Shown piece after piece: positions 10,043-20,484 of a stretch of 64,000 bases of DNA (position 1 is its first letter; each line of letters begins with the position of its first letter). Source of the DNA: Hyposmocoma kahamanoa (Eukaryota; Arthropoda; Insecta; Lepidoptera; Cosmopterigidae); NCBI RefSeq assembly GCF_003589595.1, contig NW_020653726.1, forward strand, positions 13,782,268-13,846,267. The letters run 5' to 3'. Under the pieces are notes generated by a model. That model searched no databases, had not been told where the DNA came from, and saw only the letters and a program-made list of their open reading frames with translations. Both the position numbers and the translations under genes were made by a program.

Positions 10043-10271
10043 CATTGACTTACAATTATATGGACGTCGGGTCCGCGCTAAAAAGTGTCCGCACTTGTAA
10101 GGCGCTAAAATCGTATACAGAGCGCGACACTCCGCTTTAGTCTTCATTTGTTCTACGGACAGCGCGATACTGTGATGACATTACAAATTTAAATTTCGAA
10201 TAGGTTGACTTGGGACATTTTTTTCGTGGTTTTTGTATTAGACCCGTCGTCCATTTATTTGTAAGTCAATG
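10043..10271 (+). mobile_element. Family B hAT-like MITE, perfect 8-bp TSD
   Basis: A 229-bp element. The TIR is CATTGACTTACAATTATATG at the left and CATTGACTTACAAATAAATG (reverse complement) at the right, continuing GGACG(T/A)CGGGTC. The 8-bp GGTTAAAG sits immediately outside both ends (10035-10042 and 10272-10279), so both ends are certain. 8 bp points to hAT, although the terminus does not start with the common CA/TA-GGG. No ORF. Its two ends match the two ends of the 1.2-kb element at 57537-58731, which is in the opposite orientation, so this looks like an internally deleted form. Confidence 0.85.
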
Positions 10272-10305
10272 GGTTAAAGTATGAAATTGCCGTTTTATTG
10301 CAATA

Positions 10306-10705
10306 NNNNNNNNNNNNNNNNNNNNNNNNNNNNNNNNNNNNNNNNNNNNNNNNNNNNNNNNNNNNNNNNNNNNNNNNNNNNNNNNNNNNNNNNNNNNNNN
10401 NNNNNNNNNNNNNNNNNNNNNNNNNNNNNNNNNNNNNNNNNNNNNNNNNNNNNNNNNNNNNNNNNNNNNNNNNNNNNNNNNNNNNNNNNNNNNNNNNNNN
10501 NNNNNNNNNNNNNNNNNNNNNNNNNNNNNNNNNNNNNNNNNNNNNNNNNNNNNNNNNNNNNNNNNNNNNNNNNNNNNNNNNNNNNNNNNNNNNNNNNNNN
10601 NNNNNNNNNNNNNNNNNNNNNNNNNNNNNNNNNNNNNNNNNNNNNNNNNNNNNNNNNNNNNNNNNNNNNNNNNNNNNNNNNNNNNNNNNNNNNNNNNNNN
10701 NNNNN
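10306..10705. other. Assembly gap (400 N)
   Basis: Exactly 400 undetermined bases. The true length may differ. Reading frames drawn through it have no meaning. It truncates a mariner transposase on its right side. Confidence 0.99.
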
Positions 10706-10831
10706 CTTACTGACACTGCGTTAAGTCCATAAACGTCACAAATTTTTTTCGCGGCTTGTGTCGCATTTTTTCCCTTTCATGAAATAAAACTTCAGAATGT
10801 ATCGAATTTCTTCTTTAAATTCACTCATCAT
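10706..10831 (-). pseudogene. Mariner transposase N-terminus, cut by the gap
   Basis: On the minus strand, ATG at 10831 (or 10828) opens MMSEFKEEIRYILKFYF. After one extra A in an AAAAAA run (near 10770), the frame continues as NATQAAKKICDVYGLNAVS. This is the first helix-turn-helix of a mariner-type transposase ('IR..L.F.F..GK.A..AA..IC.VYG..A.S'). It stops at the N run, so the catalytic part would lie in the gap. The single-base insertion breaks the frame, so this copy is probably dead, although an assembly error next to a gap is possible. A different mariner relic lies at 39.1-41.0 kb. Confidence 0.7.
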
Positions 10832-12217
10832 GGCAGTCAGAAAAACAAAAGAAAAATGGCGGGAATCGGGTTTTATTTTTTTAATTTTATTTTTTTAAAT
10901 GTAATCCTTCTGATGGTATCAAAAACAGCCAGATACATACTGTGCAGCCAAAGAGATTTTAATACAACTTTACACCAATGAAATACGAAAGAACTTTTTC
11001 CCCAACCTATTAATACAAACATGTGAAGTTTTTTAAATTAAACCTATTTACTAACTTTTAAAGTTCCAAACTACAAATCCGTGGTATGGTTGGAATCGGG
11101 AATCTAGTGTGCACAAGGCTATATCATTGGAGCTACGATTATTTAGGGTATTTTTACTGCTGTACAGCCCTGGAATAAAAAAAAATCCTATAATTGGTAC
11201 GACATGATTTTCCCTTGGATTCTTCATATTGTTCCGCACAATAGACAAAACGAGAATACCAATGATTGATAGACCCTTTTTATGCGCCACAAATAAATCA
11301 TCTTCGTCTCAATTAATGTCCCTCGGTGCTTCCAACGATTCAATGGGCGTTTTCCCTTGAGTCCAGTGAGCGTTACTTGTCTAATTACATTACTTCATCT
11401 ATAGATCCCTATATTTTTTTACGGTAGGCAATGATATATGTAAAAATACCAAGTCATCATTCAATTGAATGAAATCTAGTTTCCATTTACCATTACATTA
11501 TTGCGTTAACTTCAGATTTCAAGCGTGTGCAAAATTTCGACACAAAAAGGTAACAGGAATTAAATATATATATAGTTGGTTCAATATTAATTTGAAACTA
11601 TCATTAGCAACAACAATAGGATTAGTGCTTTCGCTAAATTTTTTGCACACTCTTGCAGTGCTTCAAAACTATTTGATCCTTTCTCTTTTCTTATCTTTAG
11701 TCTGATAATAATTTGAATTGTCAATTTTTATTTCAATATATTTTACGACATTTTAAATAAATAATGTAACATTACATTTCTGCCACTTACAAATCAAACA
11801 AACTCAAAAGTTTATATGACTCTTTAAACGTTTGAAGGGTACCAAACATTTCTTTATTAAAACAGTATTTTTGGCTTTTACGTTCAAGTGAAAACACGCC
11901 AATTAATATTGAACAGACTAGACAAACATGTGAAGTGAAATTAAATTTTATGCTTGTAAAAAAAACTCGTAATTAACGTTTGTGAGAAAATATCGTTGCT
12001 TTTACGTGGAAGGAAATCTGTATCAAATGTGGAAGTCTAAAACACTTCATATTTCGTTTCTATCTGAAATTCTAAAATCGCATTTCGCAAACTGCCAGAT
12101 GGACTACAGTGCAAAGGCTTGAAGGCGGTCCATATCCAGTGCTTATAGTAAGTTAACAGAGCAGTTGTTACAAACAAATTTGCGAGAGTCTACAAACGAC
12201 AGAAGGCTCGCGAAAGC
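10832..12217. other. No gene seen
   Basis: An 80-codon minus-strand frame at 11051-11290 and a 79-codon plus-strand frame at 11469-11705 have no recognisable motif and AT-driven composition. Confidence 0.4.
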
Positions 12218-12508
12218 CTATTCATTTTTGAATAGCCGGTGAACTGTTTTCAACCTTTTTTCAAGTGAGGTTCGAGGCTCATACGTGTGATAGCGATATA
12301 CTCGTATAACGAAAGGACTTGACAATGCAAGTGAAGTACGTAATGTCCCTACAAAACTCCGGAAAATGTCTTTTGCCGAAGGATGCATTGCAATAGATGC
12401 AGCCAGGTAGAATTCTGGGCCACCAGAATGTAACCGTTCGCAGTGAGCATTCAAAATCGTTAATCCTATAATAATTAGAAAACCAATTTCATTTTCTTTA
12501 TTACGCAT
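12218..12508 (-). CDS. Unassigned 96-aa ORF with signal-peptide-like start
   Basis: Opens MRNKENEIGFLIIIGLTILN, where residues 9-21 form a hydrophobic run followed by AHCERL. This looks like a cleavable signal peptide. The mature part has no cysteine pattern and ends RLFKNE. I do not recognise it. The region is less AT-rich than its surroundings and not visibly repetitive. No splice context or homolog can be stated. A chance ORF is at least as likely. Confidence 0.2.
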   Translation of the reverse strand: MRNKENEIGFLIIIGLTILNAHCERLHSGGPEFYLAASIAMHPSAKDIFRSFVGTLRTSLALSSPFVIRVYRYHTYEPRTSLEKRLKTVHRLFKNE

Positions 12509-12554
12509 CGTATATAGGTATATGTACCTACATGTTTTTTAACAAAAAGCTAAG

Positions 12555-12685
12555 TTCGCATTTAATCTCTATCTCGCCTGATGGAAAGTGATAATGAGGT
12601 CGACGATGTAGCATGCACACCTAAATAATGCCTATTCACTCTCGCTTTGAAAATGCCCAAGTTATAGCGTATATATTTTAATCTT
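12555..12685 (-). repeat. CR1/Jockey LINE 3' end, fragment
   Basis: In reverse complement it reads TAACTTGGGCATTTTCAAA, GAATAGGCATTATTTAGG, CATCGTCGACCTCAT and CACTTTCCATCAGG. These are the same blocks as the 3' end of the LINE at 38170-38914 and of the fragment at 35465-35650. Confidence 0.7.
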
Positions 12686-13689
12686 TCCCCACTGTCACTC
12701 ACAGTCACGCATATCTTAATTAATTAATACTTTATTAAATGTAACGTCAATTATCTACGGTTCGCTGGTTAATTAGTAAGTCTTCAAGAAGACAGGGCAT
12801 TATAATACAATCGTATATTATGAACTGAAATTTTCTCGCTCGCATAATTTTCTTTTGAAATGCTTTAAAGTCTACTATTTTATACACAAAGGAGATATTT
12901 CTTCCACTTGCATGCTAAAAGATATTTTAACTTCACAAGCATGTTATTGTAATCCCGAAAGTATATCAAAACTTTTATGAGTGACTTTTTTATTTTTTTT
13001 CTATTCCTATCTTAGAGGATGGAAAAAATTAGTTTCCAAAGTCTAAGACTCCTATACTCTATCAATTATAATTGAATTTATCTGTAAATTTTTAATTTCA
13101 TAAACAATGGCGCTCATTTTAGTTTTCAACCAAAATTCTATTGCCTATGGTACTCGCTACTGAACTGAATTTAGTTCTGTACACAGAACTACAATACGTT
13201 TCAAAAAAAAAGAACGTCGTATATTTGCTAAATATTTGTTAAATTATTAAATATCAAATTTAAATAATATCTCAAAATGTCACATAACAGGTACAAAGGC
13301 GTAACCATTTGGACAAAAATAACTACCTATTTAAAAACAATATAAAATATCAAATATAGCGCTACTCAAACTGGTTCCTGATTGGTTCAAATATAAGCGG
13401 TACTTGACCAATCACGCTTCTATAGAGATAGAAATCGCTTTAGTTTTTTATTTCGTAGGCGTTTGTTTGGCTTTCGTTTGAGTTTATTGTTGTGGATTAT
13501 TAACAAAATAATCTTTGAGTATTGGTTGTGTTTTATTATTTTAATTTACTCGCAGAAATAGTATTGTAAGCAATCATTACATAATTACTTCTTCAAATCT
13601 CGTACCTAATACTTAGGCCACTCGGCAAAGCCTCGTCAGAAACTTATTCAGAACTCTCATTATGCAACGATTGCATAAAATAATACTAT
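12686..13689. other. No gene seen
   Basis: AT-rich. Holds TTAGAGGATGGAAAAAA (13012), a motif also found near 23.89, 31.39 and 31.61 kb. A 9-bp-arm hairpin TAGTTCTGT/ACAGAACTA lies near 13170. Confidence 0.4.
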
Positions 13690-14214
13690 TTATAATATCA
13701 AGTGACGGGACGAACAAGTTTTTGAGGGGTAAGGATGCTGCTAGTGAAATTACAGACACATGGAGCGAGTCAACTTATGTCACAGGGTGACGGGCCCGAT
13801 AGCAGTGCCCCTCAGATCTTTGCAATTCAAAGTTTTGAGAGGCACAGCAACCGCTATGAACAGGCGTGTCACTTACCGTCAGGCGCATGACCTTTTTTGT
13901 TTTATATATCTAGTGACGGGACGAATACGTCGTGCGCCAGGTGGTAAGATCTGAGGGGCACAGCCACTGAGCTCGTTACCCCAAGACAAGTTCCTTCAAA
14001 ACCGGAACGCAGTAATGGACACATTACTGCTTGGCGGCAGAAATAGGTAAGGTGGCAGACGACATGGCGCGACTAGCGCGCGAGCGTCCTGTACTGCGAG
14101 ATACTGGTATGCTTGCACAGAGACTTCACACTTTATGTCGCTCTCGCGCAAGTCGCGCCTGGTTGTGCTAGCTCTACTGGACGAACTCTGTCACAAGGAG
14201 CTCTACCGCTACTA
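13690..14214. repeat. Family A composite locus (copy 6)
   Basis: Three A pieces of alternating strand. A minus tail piece (13690-13718, ATAATATCAAGTGACGGG). A plus middle piece (13719-13891, TTGAGGGGTAAG to CAGGCGCATGAC). A minus piece starting with its own T-run (13892-14058). The minus piece resumes at 14177-14214 (GACGAACTCTGTCACAAGG to CTACTAAAC) after a palindromic MITE. It also lacks its centre around 13950. Best read as A inserted into A. Confidence 0.75.
14059..14174. mobile_element. Palindromic MITE K, degenerate copy, inside family A
   Basis: The right arm, TATGTCGCTCTCGCGCAAGT then CGCGCCTGGTTGTGCTAGC, matches the right arm of the intact element at 36208-36331. The left arm is reduced to GGCGCGACTAGCGCGCGAGCG. 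It interrupts the A sequence exactly between GGTGGCAG and the GGACGAACTC block. Confidence 0.65.
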
Positions 14215-14462
14215 AACTTGTTTATCAGATTGATAACTTACTGCCTTTTTAAAATTTTAACAAATTCTCTCTTACGCCCACACAATCCACACACTTTCAA
14301 CAGGAACAAGGTCAATGATTATAGTTCGAAGATAGCCGTCATTCCATAAAACAACCAGCATGTTTAAAAATAAGTCTGAATTTCACTGCAATTTGCTATT
14401 GACAAAACTCTGAATAAAATGAAACTAGTTAATGGGGTAAATCAACTTTTGATTGACAACCT

Positions 14463-14660
14463 CGGTCACCCAACAGTTTACATTGTCAATGCTGAATGAG
14501 GGGTCCCGAGTTCGATTAACAGTAACATAAATTTTTGAAATGGACTTTTCTAAATTGGTTCTGGTGCCAATGTTCTGGTGCTCATAGTATAGGAAATTGT
14601 TAGAGAGCGGTTGTAAGTGGTGTAGTTTTCTATGTGTGGCTCATCATTAATATTATTATT
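14463..14660 (+). repeat. tRNA-derived SINE M, copy 1
   Basis: A tRNA-like head: an A-box-like CACCCAACAGTTTACATTG and a B-box-like CCGAGTTCGATTAAC 37 bases later. The body has CTTTTCTAAATTGGTTCTGG and GGTGCTCATAGTATAGGAAA. The same head and body, better preserved, are on the minus strand at 26050-26303. Confidence 0.65.
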
Positions 14661-15897
14661 ATAATCGAGGCTTTATTTGTAACGTATTAAATGAATTTAT
14701 GTGTTTCATTAAATTCGAATTAATTCTTATCGAAATAGCTACATACACATACACTTAGAATAATAACGCATAGAATGATAGTTTCATATCAAACAAACTG
14801 CCACAAGTAAGGCAAAAATCAAACTCATGTAGGCTAGTTTTAGTAGTAGGTTAATTTTCGGTTTTAGTGAATATTTATATAAAATACAAGTTGAAACGCG
14901 TTACTTCCTTGTGGAATGTGATGTTAGTATCTATTTTATGTTTGTCTGACGTATTTTTACACTCTTTAAAATTCTTGATCTGTTCGCGGTGCAAGTTGAT
15001 CTTGAGCACTGAAGCCCGCCCGCTCGTGTAGGCCCATTGGGCGCGCTTTAATTTGTCTCGCTTAGCGTGTGCGGACTAGGTTATAGAAACCTACATACAT
15101 ATATTATTAGTATTTAAACCTTACTTATTTCTTTAGATCTCCGTTGCGATAATTGATAAAGTATTTCAATTTGTAATTAAATATGTATTATTGAGATTTT
15201 TGTGCAATGACTTCTCTAGTTTTGTTATGTTAATGAATGCAAATATCGAACAAACATTTTCTGTTCGTTCAGTTTTTGTATTCATAATCATAAAATATGT
15301 ATTCCTATATGTCTTTACTCAATGTGAAGAAACCCTCATTGAAAATTTAATTTTACACCACTTACATTAACGTAAGTAGATGAGAGTGTGTTCGGTTTGT
15401 GCTGTACTTTACGGGGTGTTACTCACTTTAGATGGCATTAGAAAAAAATCTGGAAAATGAGCATTTGGTATAAATACGTCAATGTAAATTAAAATTATAG
15501 ATCGTTTTTAATTTTGCACTGGGAAAACGGAAAACGGGGCAAAATTCCACGAAAACGTGGTTGTCAGATTGATGCATGAGTTTGTGTTTTTCTTTGTGCT
15601 AACGCCATCAATCTTGGAGATCTATTAACGTCGTCTTTAACGTTGCTCCTAATTATCCGAGCAAGCTCCTCAATCCCAGGGGCTTACACGTCTTCGGGTA
15701 AACAACGTCATATTACCGAATTATATATAGACATTGCACGCGTCAGCTTTTGTTACCCGCCTCGTAAGCAAAACACGCGAACGAAAAGGGAATGAAGCGC
15801 TGGTTTTTGACATTAACTATTTATTTGTTACATATATACACGCTTAAGCGTGTTACTTAGGAGATTTAAGATAATAACTCACACATTGTATGCTTAT
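14661..15897. other. No gene seen
   Basis: AT-rich with scattered GC patches (15005-15060). No motif recognised. Confidence 0.4.
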
Positions 15898-15970
15898 TTT
15901 TTTTTATACGCCGGCGCTAGTCCATGTAGAGCCCGGGTGCAATTAACACCCTGGCGCCCTCTGTAGACAC
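15898..15970 (-). repeat. Possible retroposon 3' end with poly(A)
   Basis: On the minus strand GGGCGCCAGGGTGTTAATTG, then CACCCGGGCTCTACATGG and CGCCGGCGTATAAAAAAAA. A GC-rich stretch ending in poly(A) looks like a LINE or SINE 3' terminus. It is single-copy in this window. Confidence 0.3.
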
Positions 15971-16088
15971 ACGATTGACATGGTATACTAAGTCACAGTT
16001 ATATTTTTTCCAGTGACTGGGAATTTAGATGCAAAATGGTGTAATCGTATATGATGTTGAGAAGCAATTGCCCCGTTTACTCAAGCAC

Positions 16089-16594
16089 ATCGAGTATATA
16101 ACCAGAAATAGAGACGAAATAAGGGTCATACATCACTGGCAACTCATGAGGCAAATGGGCCCTATATAACTTATATCACCTCGCGTTTGCGCTGAAATTA
16201 CAAATTAGAAAACTGAAATAGTGCAGCACCAACAACTGACCTGTGTGTATGTTTCTGTATATTCCAAAAATATTCTGTATTTATTGTAATAAAGATAATA
16301 TCTCTAACTCTTTTCCATTCGTAGGTGTAGGAAAAACATCTAATCACACAAAACAAACGGAGTCACATTTCATCGGTAATTAAATATTAAATATGTAATT
16401 TTTCAAGTTTCTTCCATTATAGCAAAGCTCAAGTAAAACTGGTCGTTTTAAAGTGAAACAATTGACGACTCCCATCTAATGTTTCGAATTCGAGTTGGTC
16501 AATTGGAGCGTAGTTGTCATCGTAATGATTTGGCAAAGTAATTTTCAAACAAATTAAACGACATTTCATCTCTGTTTCTGGTTATATACTCGAT
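16089..16594. mobile_element. Non-autonomous DNA element with 4-bp TSD
   Basis: The left end ATCGAGTATATAACCAGAAA(T)AGAGA and the right end in reverse complement ATCGAGTATATAACCAGAAA(C)AGAGA pair over about 32 bp with three mismatches. GCAC lies directly outside both (16085-16088 and 16595-16598). It is 506 bp long, without an ORF. A 4-bp TSD that is not TTAA excludes piggyBac and is seen in Sola- and Chapaev-type elements. Which family applies is open. Confidence 0.75.
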
Positions 16595-16801
16595 GCACAG
16601 TCGATCTACCTAACATAGTGTGGCGGTAATTTTTAGAATGTTACTTAAATGATTTAAATTCTATTTAAATTAGCGTTGTTTTGAGCTACAATTTTCAGTT
16701 AAATTGTGTATTTTTAATGAAACTTAACAACGCCTTTACATTATTAACGAGGCGAGCCCTAATAAAGAATTATTGTGTAGTTTTCAGTTATTGCCAATAT
16801 A

Positions 16802-17194
16802 CAGGGGGTAATAAAGCACGTTACCTAATGACTAAAATTACATCAATAACTTTTTAAAATAAAACTAGTAATATCCACAAAATTTTTAACGTTAAAATCG
16901 TCGGGAAGCTTTAGTTGACTTACTTTAAGAAGTAACAATAAGTTTACAAATAACAACACTGCGATAAATAAAGTAATAAAACTTCTTTTAATTGAATTAT
17001 AAACAAAGTTATGTTTATTTTTGACCAGCAGTTGTTAGAAACTAAAGTCTATGAATGTCATATAAAATGTAAGAGAGCGTTCAACGTTAAAATTTACTCA
17101 CTAGGTAACGTACTTTCGATAACGAATTAAAGGTTTTTGATATCACTTATATTTATGGAATAATCGTCTGGGCACACTTAACTATTACACCCTG
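16802..17194. mobile_element. Family C element, copy 2 (393 bp)
   Basis: TA flanks both ends (16800-16801, 17195-17196). Left end CAGGGGGTAATA; right end TATTACACCCTG. The left arm jumps from GGTAATA straight to AAGCACGTTACCTAATGA, so about 80 bp of TIR present in copy 3 and in this copy's own right arm are deleted. Confidence 0.8.
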
Positions 17195-17423
17195 TATGAT
17201 GACACTGATTAAAAATGTCACAAATCAGTCGATATAATTATTGTAACATTGATTCTTGATCGCTGGTTCATGAAAATTTAAATGCCATTCCGATAAAGCC
17301 AAATTTTTTTTCATAATTTAAAAGGCACTTATTGTGAATTTTGTTCATTTATCGTAATAAGTATCTTCCAAATGATATATCATTATACATGTATATAAGA
17401 TCATTGACAATATTACATTATAT

Positions 17424-17449
17424 TGATCATTGATAAATGTCAATGATCA
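17424..17449. repeat. Small perfect inverted repeat
   Basis: TGATCATTGA, six bases, TCAATGATCA. GATCATTGAC also occurs at 17399. Confidence 0.7.
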
Positions 17450-17593
17450 TAAATAACAATATCATTGTTAAATGCTTAAAATAATACGTAGCTCAAGAAG
17501 ACCTTGACACTTAAAATTTAGGGACGCCTCAAGACACCGCAGCCAGGGCGACGCAACGCTACGTTGCATTACATCAAAGCAATTTAACATTAT

Positions 17594-17823
17594 TCTATAC
17601 CAAATGACAGGTTGAATAAGTCGTGCGCCTGGTGTTAAGCGACACGCCTGTCCATAGCAGTAGCAATACCACTTTAAATAGCAAAGATCTGAGGAACGCT
17701 GCCACTACACCTGCCGCCTTGCGACATAAGTTGACAAGTCCCATGTGCCTAAATTCCACTAGCACCCTTACCCTTCAGAACCGAAACATTACCTACTTTT
17801 CACAAGGAGCTCTACTGCGTTAA
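17594..17823 (-). repeat. Family A copy 7, internally deleted
   Basis: Spans ATACCAAATGACAGG to CTCTACTGCGTTAAA. The hairpin region and the CTGCCACCTTACC block are lost between ACCGAAAC and ATTACCTAC. Confidence 0.85.
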
Positions 17824-17849
17824 ACGTTTCATTTGCTATGAAATGAAAC

Positions 17850-17950
17850 TATTTTTTCACCTCACTAGCTCGGAAAGGCTTTCTTTCTCGTTGGAAATCT
17901 GCCTGGAAAAGGTTTTTGAAATTCGAACTCGACGATGGATTGCGCTGCTC
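17850..17950 (+). repeat. Dispersed repeat L, copy 1
   Basis: Shares CACTAGCTCGGAAAG, GGTTTTTGAAATTCGAACT and CGACGATGGA with the minus-strand copy at 23925-24010. Family unknown. Confidence 0.6.
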
Positions 17951-18188
17951 CTAACTTTTTCATTTAATGAAAAAAAGAACAGTGACTTTTCGCGATTTGT
18001 CGTACACTTGTTACAATAAATTGATAACGATGACTAATTTTGTTTATTAAATTATTTTTTTTCGCCAACCAACGAAACTGATTTGTTATAAATAGTACAA
18101 ATATTTTTCTTTCATCCTCCATTTTCCTCGCTATAGTGAGAAGAAGGCTCGGCAGCAAATTCCTTCGATCTGGCCGGATTCGAACCTG

Positions 18189-18295
18189 ACGCTTAGTTGG
18201 CATAGCATCTCGCGCACGGTTTGCTAGAAGACATCGGTTCGAATCCGGCCGGAAGTATTCGATCTTTGTATTAATAGTTATAACAAACTATATAT
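18189..18295 (+). repeat. tRNA-derived SINE E with intact B box
   Basis: CTTAGTTGGCATAGCATCTC resembles an A box. GGTTCGAATCC (18236-18246) is a perfect B box 35 bases on. The tail TTTGTATTAATAGTTATAAC matches 3695-3775 (minus), 20115-20225 and 41826-41890. Just upstream, 18174-18190, an opposing GGATTCGAACC makes this end partly palindromic. It is not a tRNA gene: no acceptor-stem pairing. Confidence 0.6.
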
Positions 18296-19224
18296 TATAT
18301 TGCATTTTTTGTCTTATTCCCGGCGCAGCAAGATACCTCCGCCGGTTGCTGCATCTTCTTTTTAATTTTTTGTTTAAAGAAATGTAAACCAACTTCTACA
18401 GAATTAAATTAATGTTGCATTATTCGTTTCAAAGCGTCGTGCCGCTGCCTAGCTGCGGCAGTTTGAGGCGACTCTTAAACTCCACTCCATGCCGCCATGT
18501 CCAAGGCCAAAGTGACAAGCTCGATGTTTTCTTGACTTTACAACATTTACTTTAAATGTATTTTCCGTAGCTTATACAATTAATCTAAACAAAAATCAAT
18601 CTAAAGTCAATTTAAACTTATTGAATTCGCAGAGCCCAGATCCAATTTAAGTTACATTGCCGAAAACATAAGTACGTTTATTTAAATTACATTTTGTTAT
18701 TTTTTTATGTGTGAATGATTTATTTATTTATTTATATTTGATAAATGAGATTCACATTTGAGAAATATTTCTTGGGTAAGTTTAAATAAAAACGCATATT
18801 ACGAACGACCATACACACACCTTCTTGTGATTTTTTTAATTTACTGCATAGGACGAGCAGGATTTCAATTTTTTTGTCATACCATTATAGAGTAGTTAAA
18901 GTACGAAGTAAGTACGATTAACAACAATGTTATTATTGTAAATACCAGTTACTTTCAGCAAGATCGAAGTGTTGCCATCTTAAGGGTTATTTTTGCCGCT
19001 CACGCAGCTAACTTGTTCCTGTCAACCAATGGCGTTTAAGGGCTAGATCATTATTTTTAATAAAAATAAAAAGTTTAAACAAAAGGAGGGGACGGGCTGA
19101 CTACAATCACTGGTTAGCTTTTCTTGATAATCGTCTTCTTAAGTCACAAATTCGTTTAAGTAGGCAGCGCATTTATGCTTTTATATGATTCCGATTGGTA
19201 TTCTAAATTTACCATACACGAGGT
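18296..19224. other. No gene seen
   Basis: AT-rich with one GC-richer patch at 18434-18520. No motif recognised. Confidence 0.4.
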
Positions 19225-19503
19225 TTAAAACTGTAATGACATAAAAACTTTGTTATGCAGCTGCGTACTTGGTTGAGAAACCATGGTAGTGACCCGTTTA
19301 GCTCTTGCAGGTAGTCTCAATCCATGGATGCTTGAAATTAATATTGTAAATGATAAATGAGTACAAATGTATGTATAAGGAGCATCCCCTAGAGTTTCTT
19401 GCTTATTATATATGAAATCTGCCTTATGAATGAGCAGTAGAGTTTAATCCATATGACGATTACAAGTGTCATTTGCTTACCTTTAAAATAAAGACTAAAA
19501 AAA
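19225..19503 (+). mobile_element. LINE family H 3' end
   Basis: The coding tail reads QLRTWLRNHGSDPFSSCR-stop. The 3' UTR has CCCCTAGAGTTTCTTGC, AATGAGCAGTAGAGT and ATTTGCTTACCTTTAAAATA, ending in A-rich sequence. It is the plus-strand counterpart of 8720-9360. Confidence 0.65.
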
Positions 19504-20114
19504 AGAAAAACTAAAGGCAGGAAATAAAACCTTTTTGCGACTGGAAAGGTTTCAACTTCACTGATAATACGTAATAAATACCTTGATACAACTTCAGAGA
19601 GTTTACTGGAAGTAGAAATTAAAGTATGTACATTAAAATACCCAGAAAACGTACTTGGTGTCTGTGTAAACCTAACTAATTAAGTGTTTAAGTGGAGGCG
19701 TTAGAGAACCATTTAGGAAAGTATTTTTGGAATAGTGTAGCATAAAAGTGTATAAATACGGTATTGTACTAATTAGTTCTGACGTAAACTGACGTAAAAT
19801 CAATACAAAACTCTCTCGTTACAGAGACGTGAATACAGAAGATTTTCATTCTTGTACTGTATATGTGCCACATATTCGCATAAAGGAACTTTTACGTTCA
19901 TTATAATAGCTAAGGCATGTAACTTGACACAACCAAAATACTTTAGAGCAGATATCTTCAAGCCAAACGTATACTACCCTCGTGTATATTTACAAATTTC
20001 ATTACATTGTGTAGAAACATAAAAAGAGATTTTAAAGAAAAAAAATTTATAGTTTAATCCAATACAAAAAAAGATCTGCAAAGACAAGCACAATAAAGAA
20101 ATTTGTAAGAGCTG

Positions 20115-20225
20115 GTGACGCGATCTATAAACTCAGTTGGAAAGAGCGGAATTGTACTCGGTGTTGTTGAGTCTTTGTATCGATAATAATAAAAACAAAC
20201 TAGTCGAGTACTTCACAAAATAGTA
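20115..20225 (+). repeat. tRNA-derived SINE E
   Basis: AACTCAGTTGGAAAGAGCGG is a clear tRNA A-box region. The B box is lost (TTGTTGAGTCTTTGTATCG). The tail AACAAACTAGTCGAGTACTT is shared with the other E copies. Confidence 0.55.
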
Positions 20226-20259
20226 TTTTATGCAATCGTTGCATGGTGAGGGTTTTTAA

Positions 20260-20484
20260 AGTCTGCGCCTGATGGTAAGATACACGCCAGTCCATAACAT
20301 TTGCAGTGCCACTCAGAGCTTTAAATCCCAAAGATCTGAGGGGCACTCCCATAGCGCCCGTCACCCGGAGACATAAGTTGACAAGTGAACATTACTGCGT
20401 TCCGGTCTTGGCGGCAGAAATAGGTAAGGTTGCAGTACTTCCCTGGACGAACTCTTTCACAAGGAGCTCTACTGCTACAATAAA
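20260..20484 (-). repeat. Family A copy 8, rearranged centre
   Basis: CTGCGCCTGATGGTAAG to CTCTACTGCTACAATAAA. Between GACAAGT and GGCGGCAG the usual 90 bases are replaced by a short, partly inverted GAACATTACTGCGTTCCGG. This suggests hairpin-mediated deletion or inversion. Confidence 0.85.

Noticed and set aside
10255..10732. Long open frames of about 145-153 codons
   Set aside because: They consist of the 400-N gap translated as unknown residues; only the mariner N-terminus on the right border is real.
11051..11290. 79-aa minus-strand ORF as a transposase part
   Set aside because: No catalytic or DNA-binding motif recognisable; close to the mariner fragment but not homologous to it.
18172..18250. 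tRNA gene
   Set aside because: B box present, but no acceptor-stem pairing or anticodon arm; the tail identifies it as a SINE.
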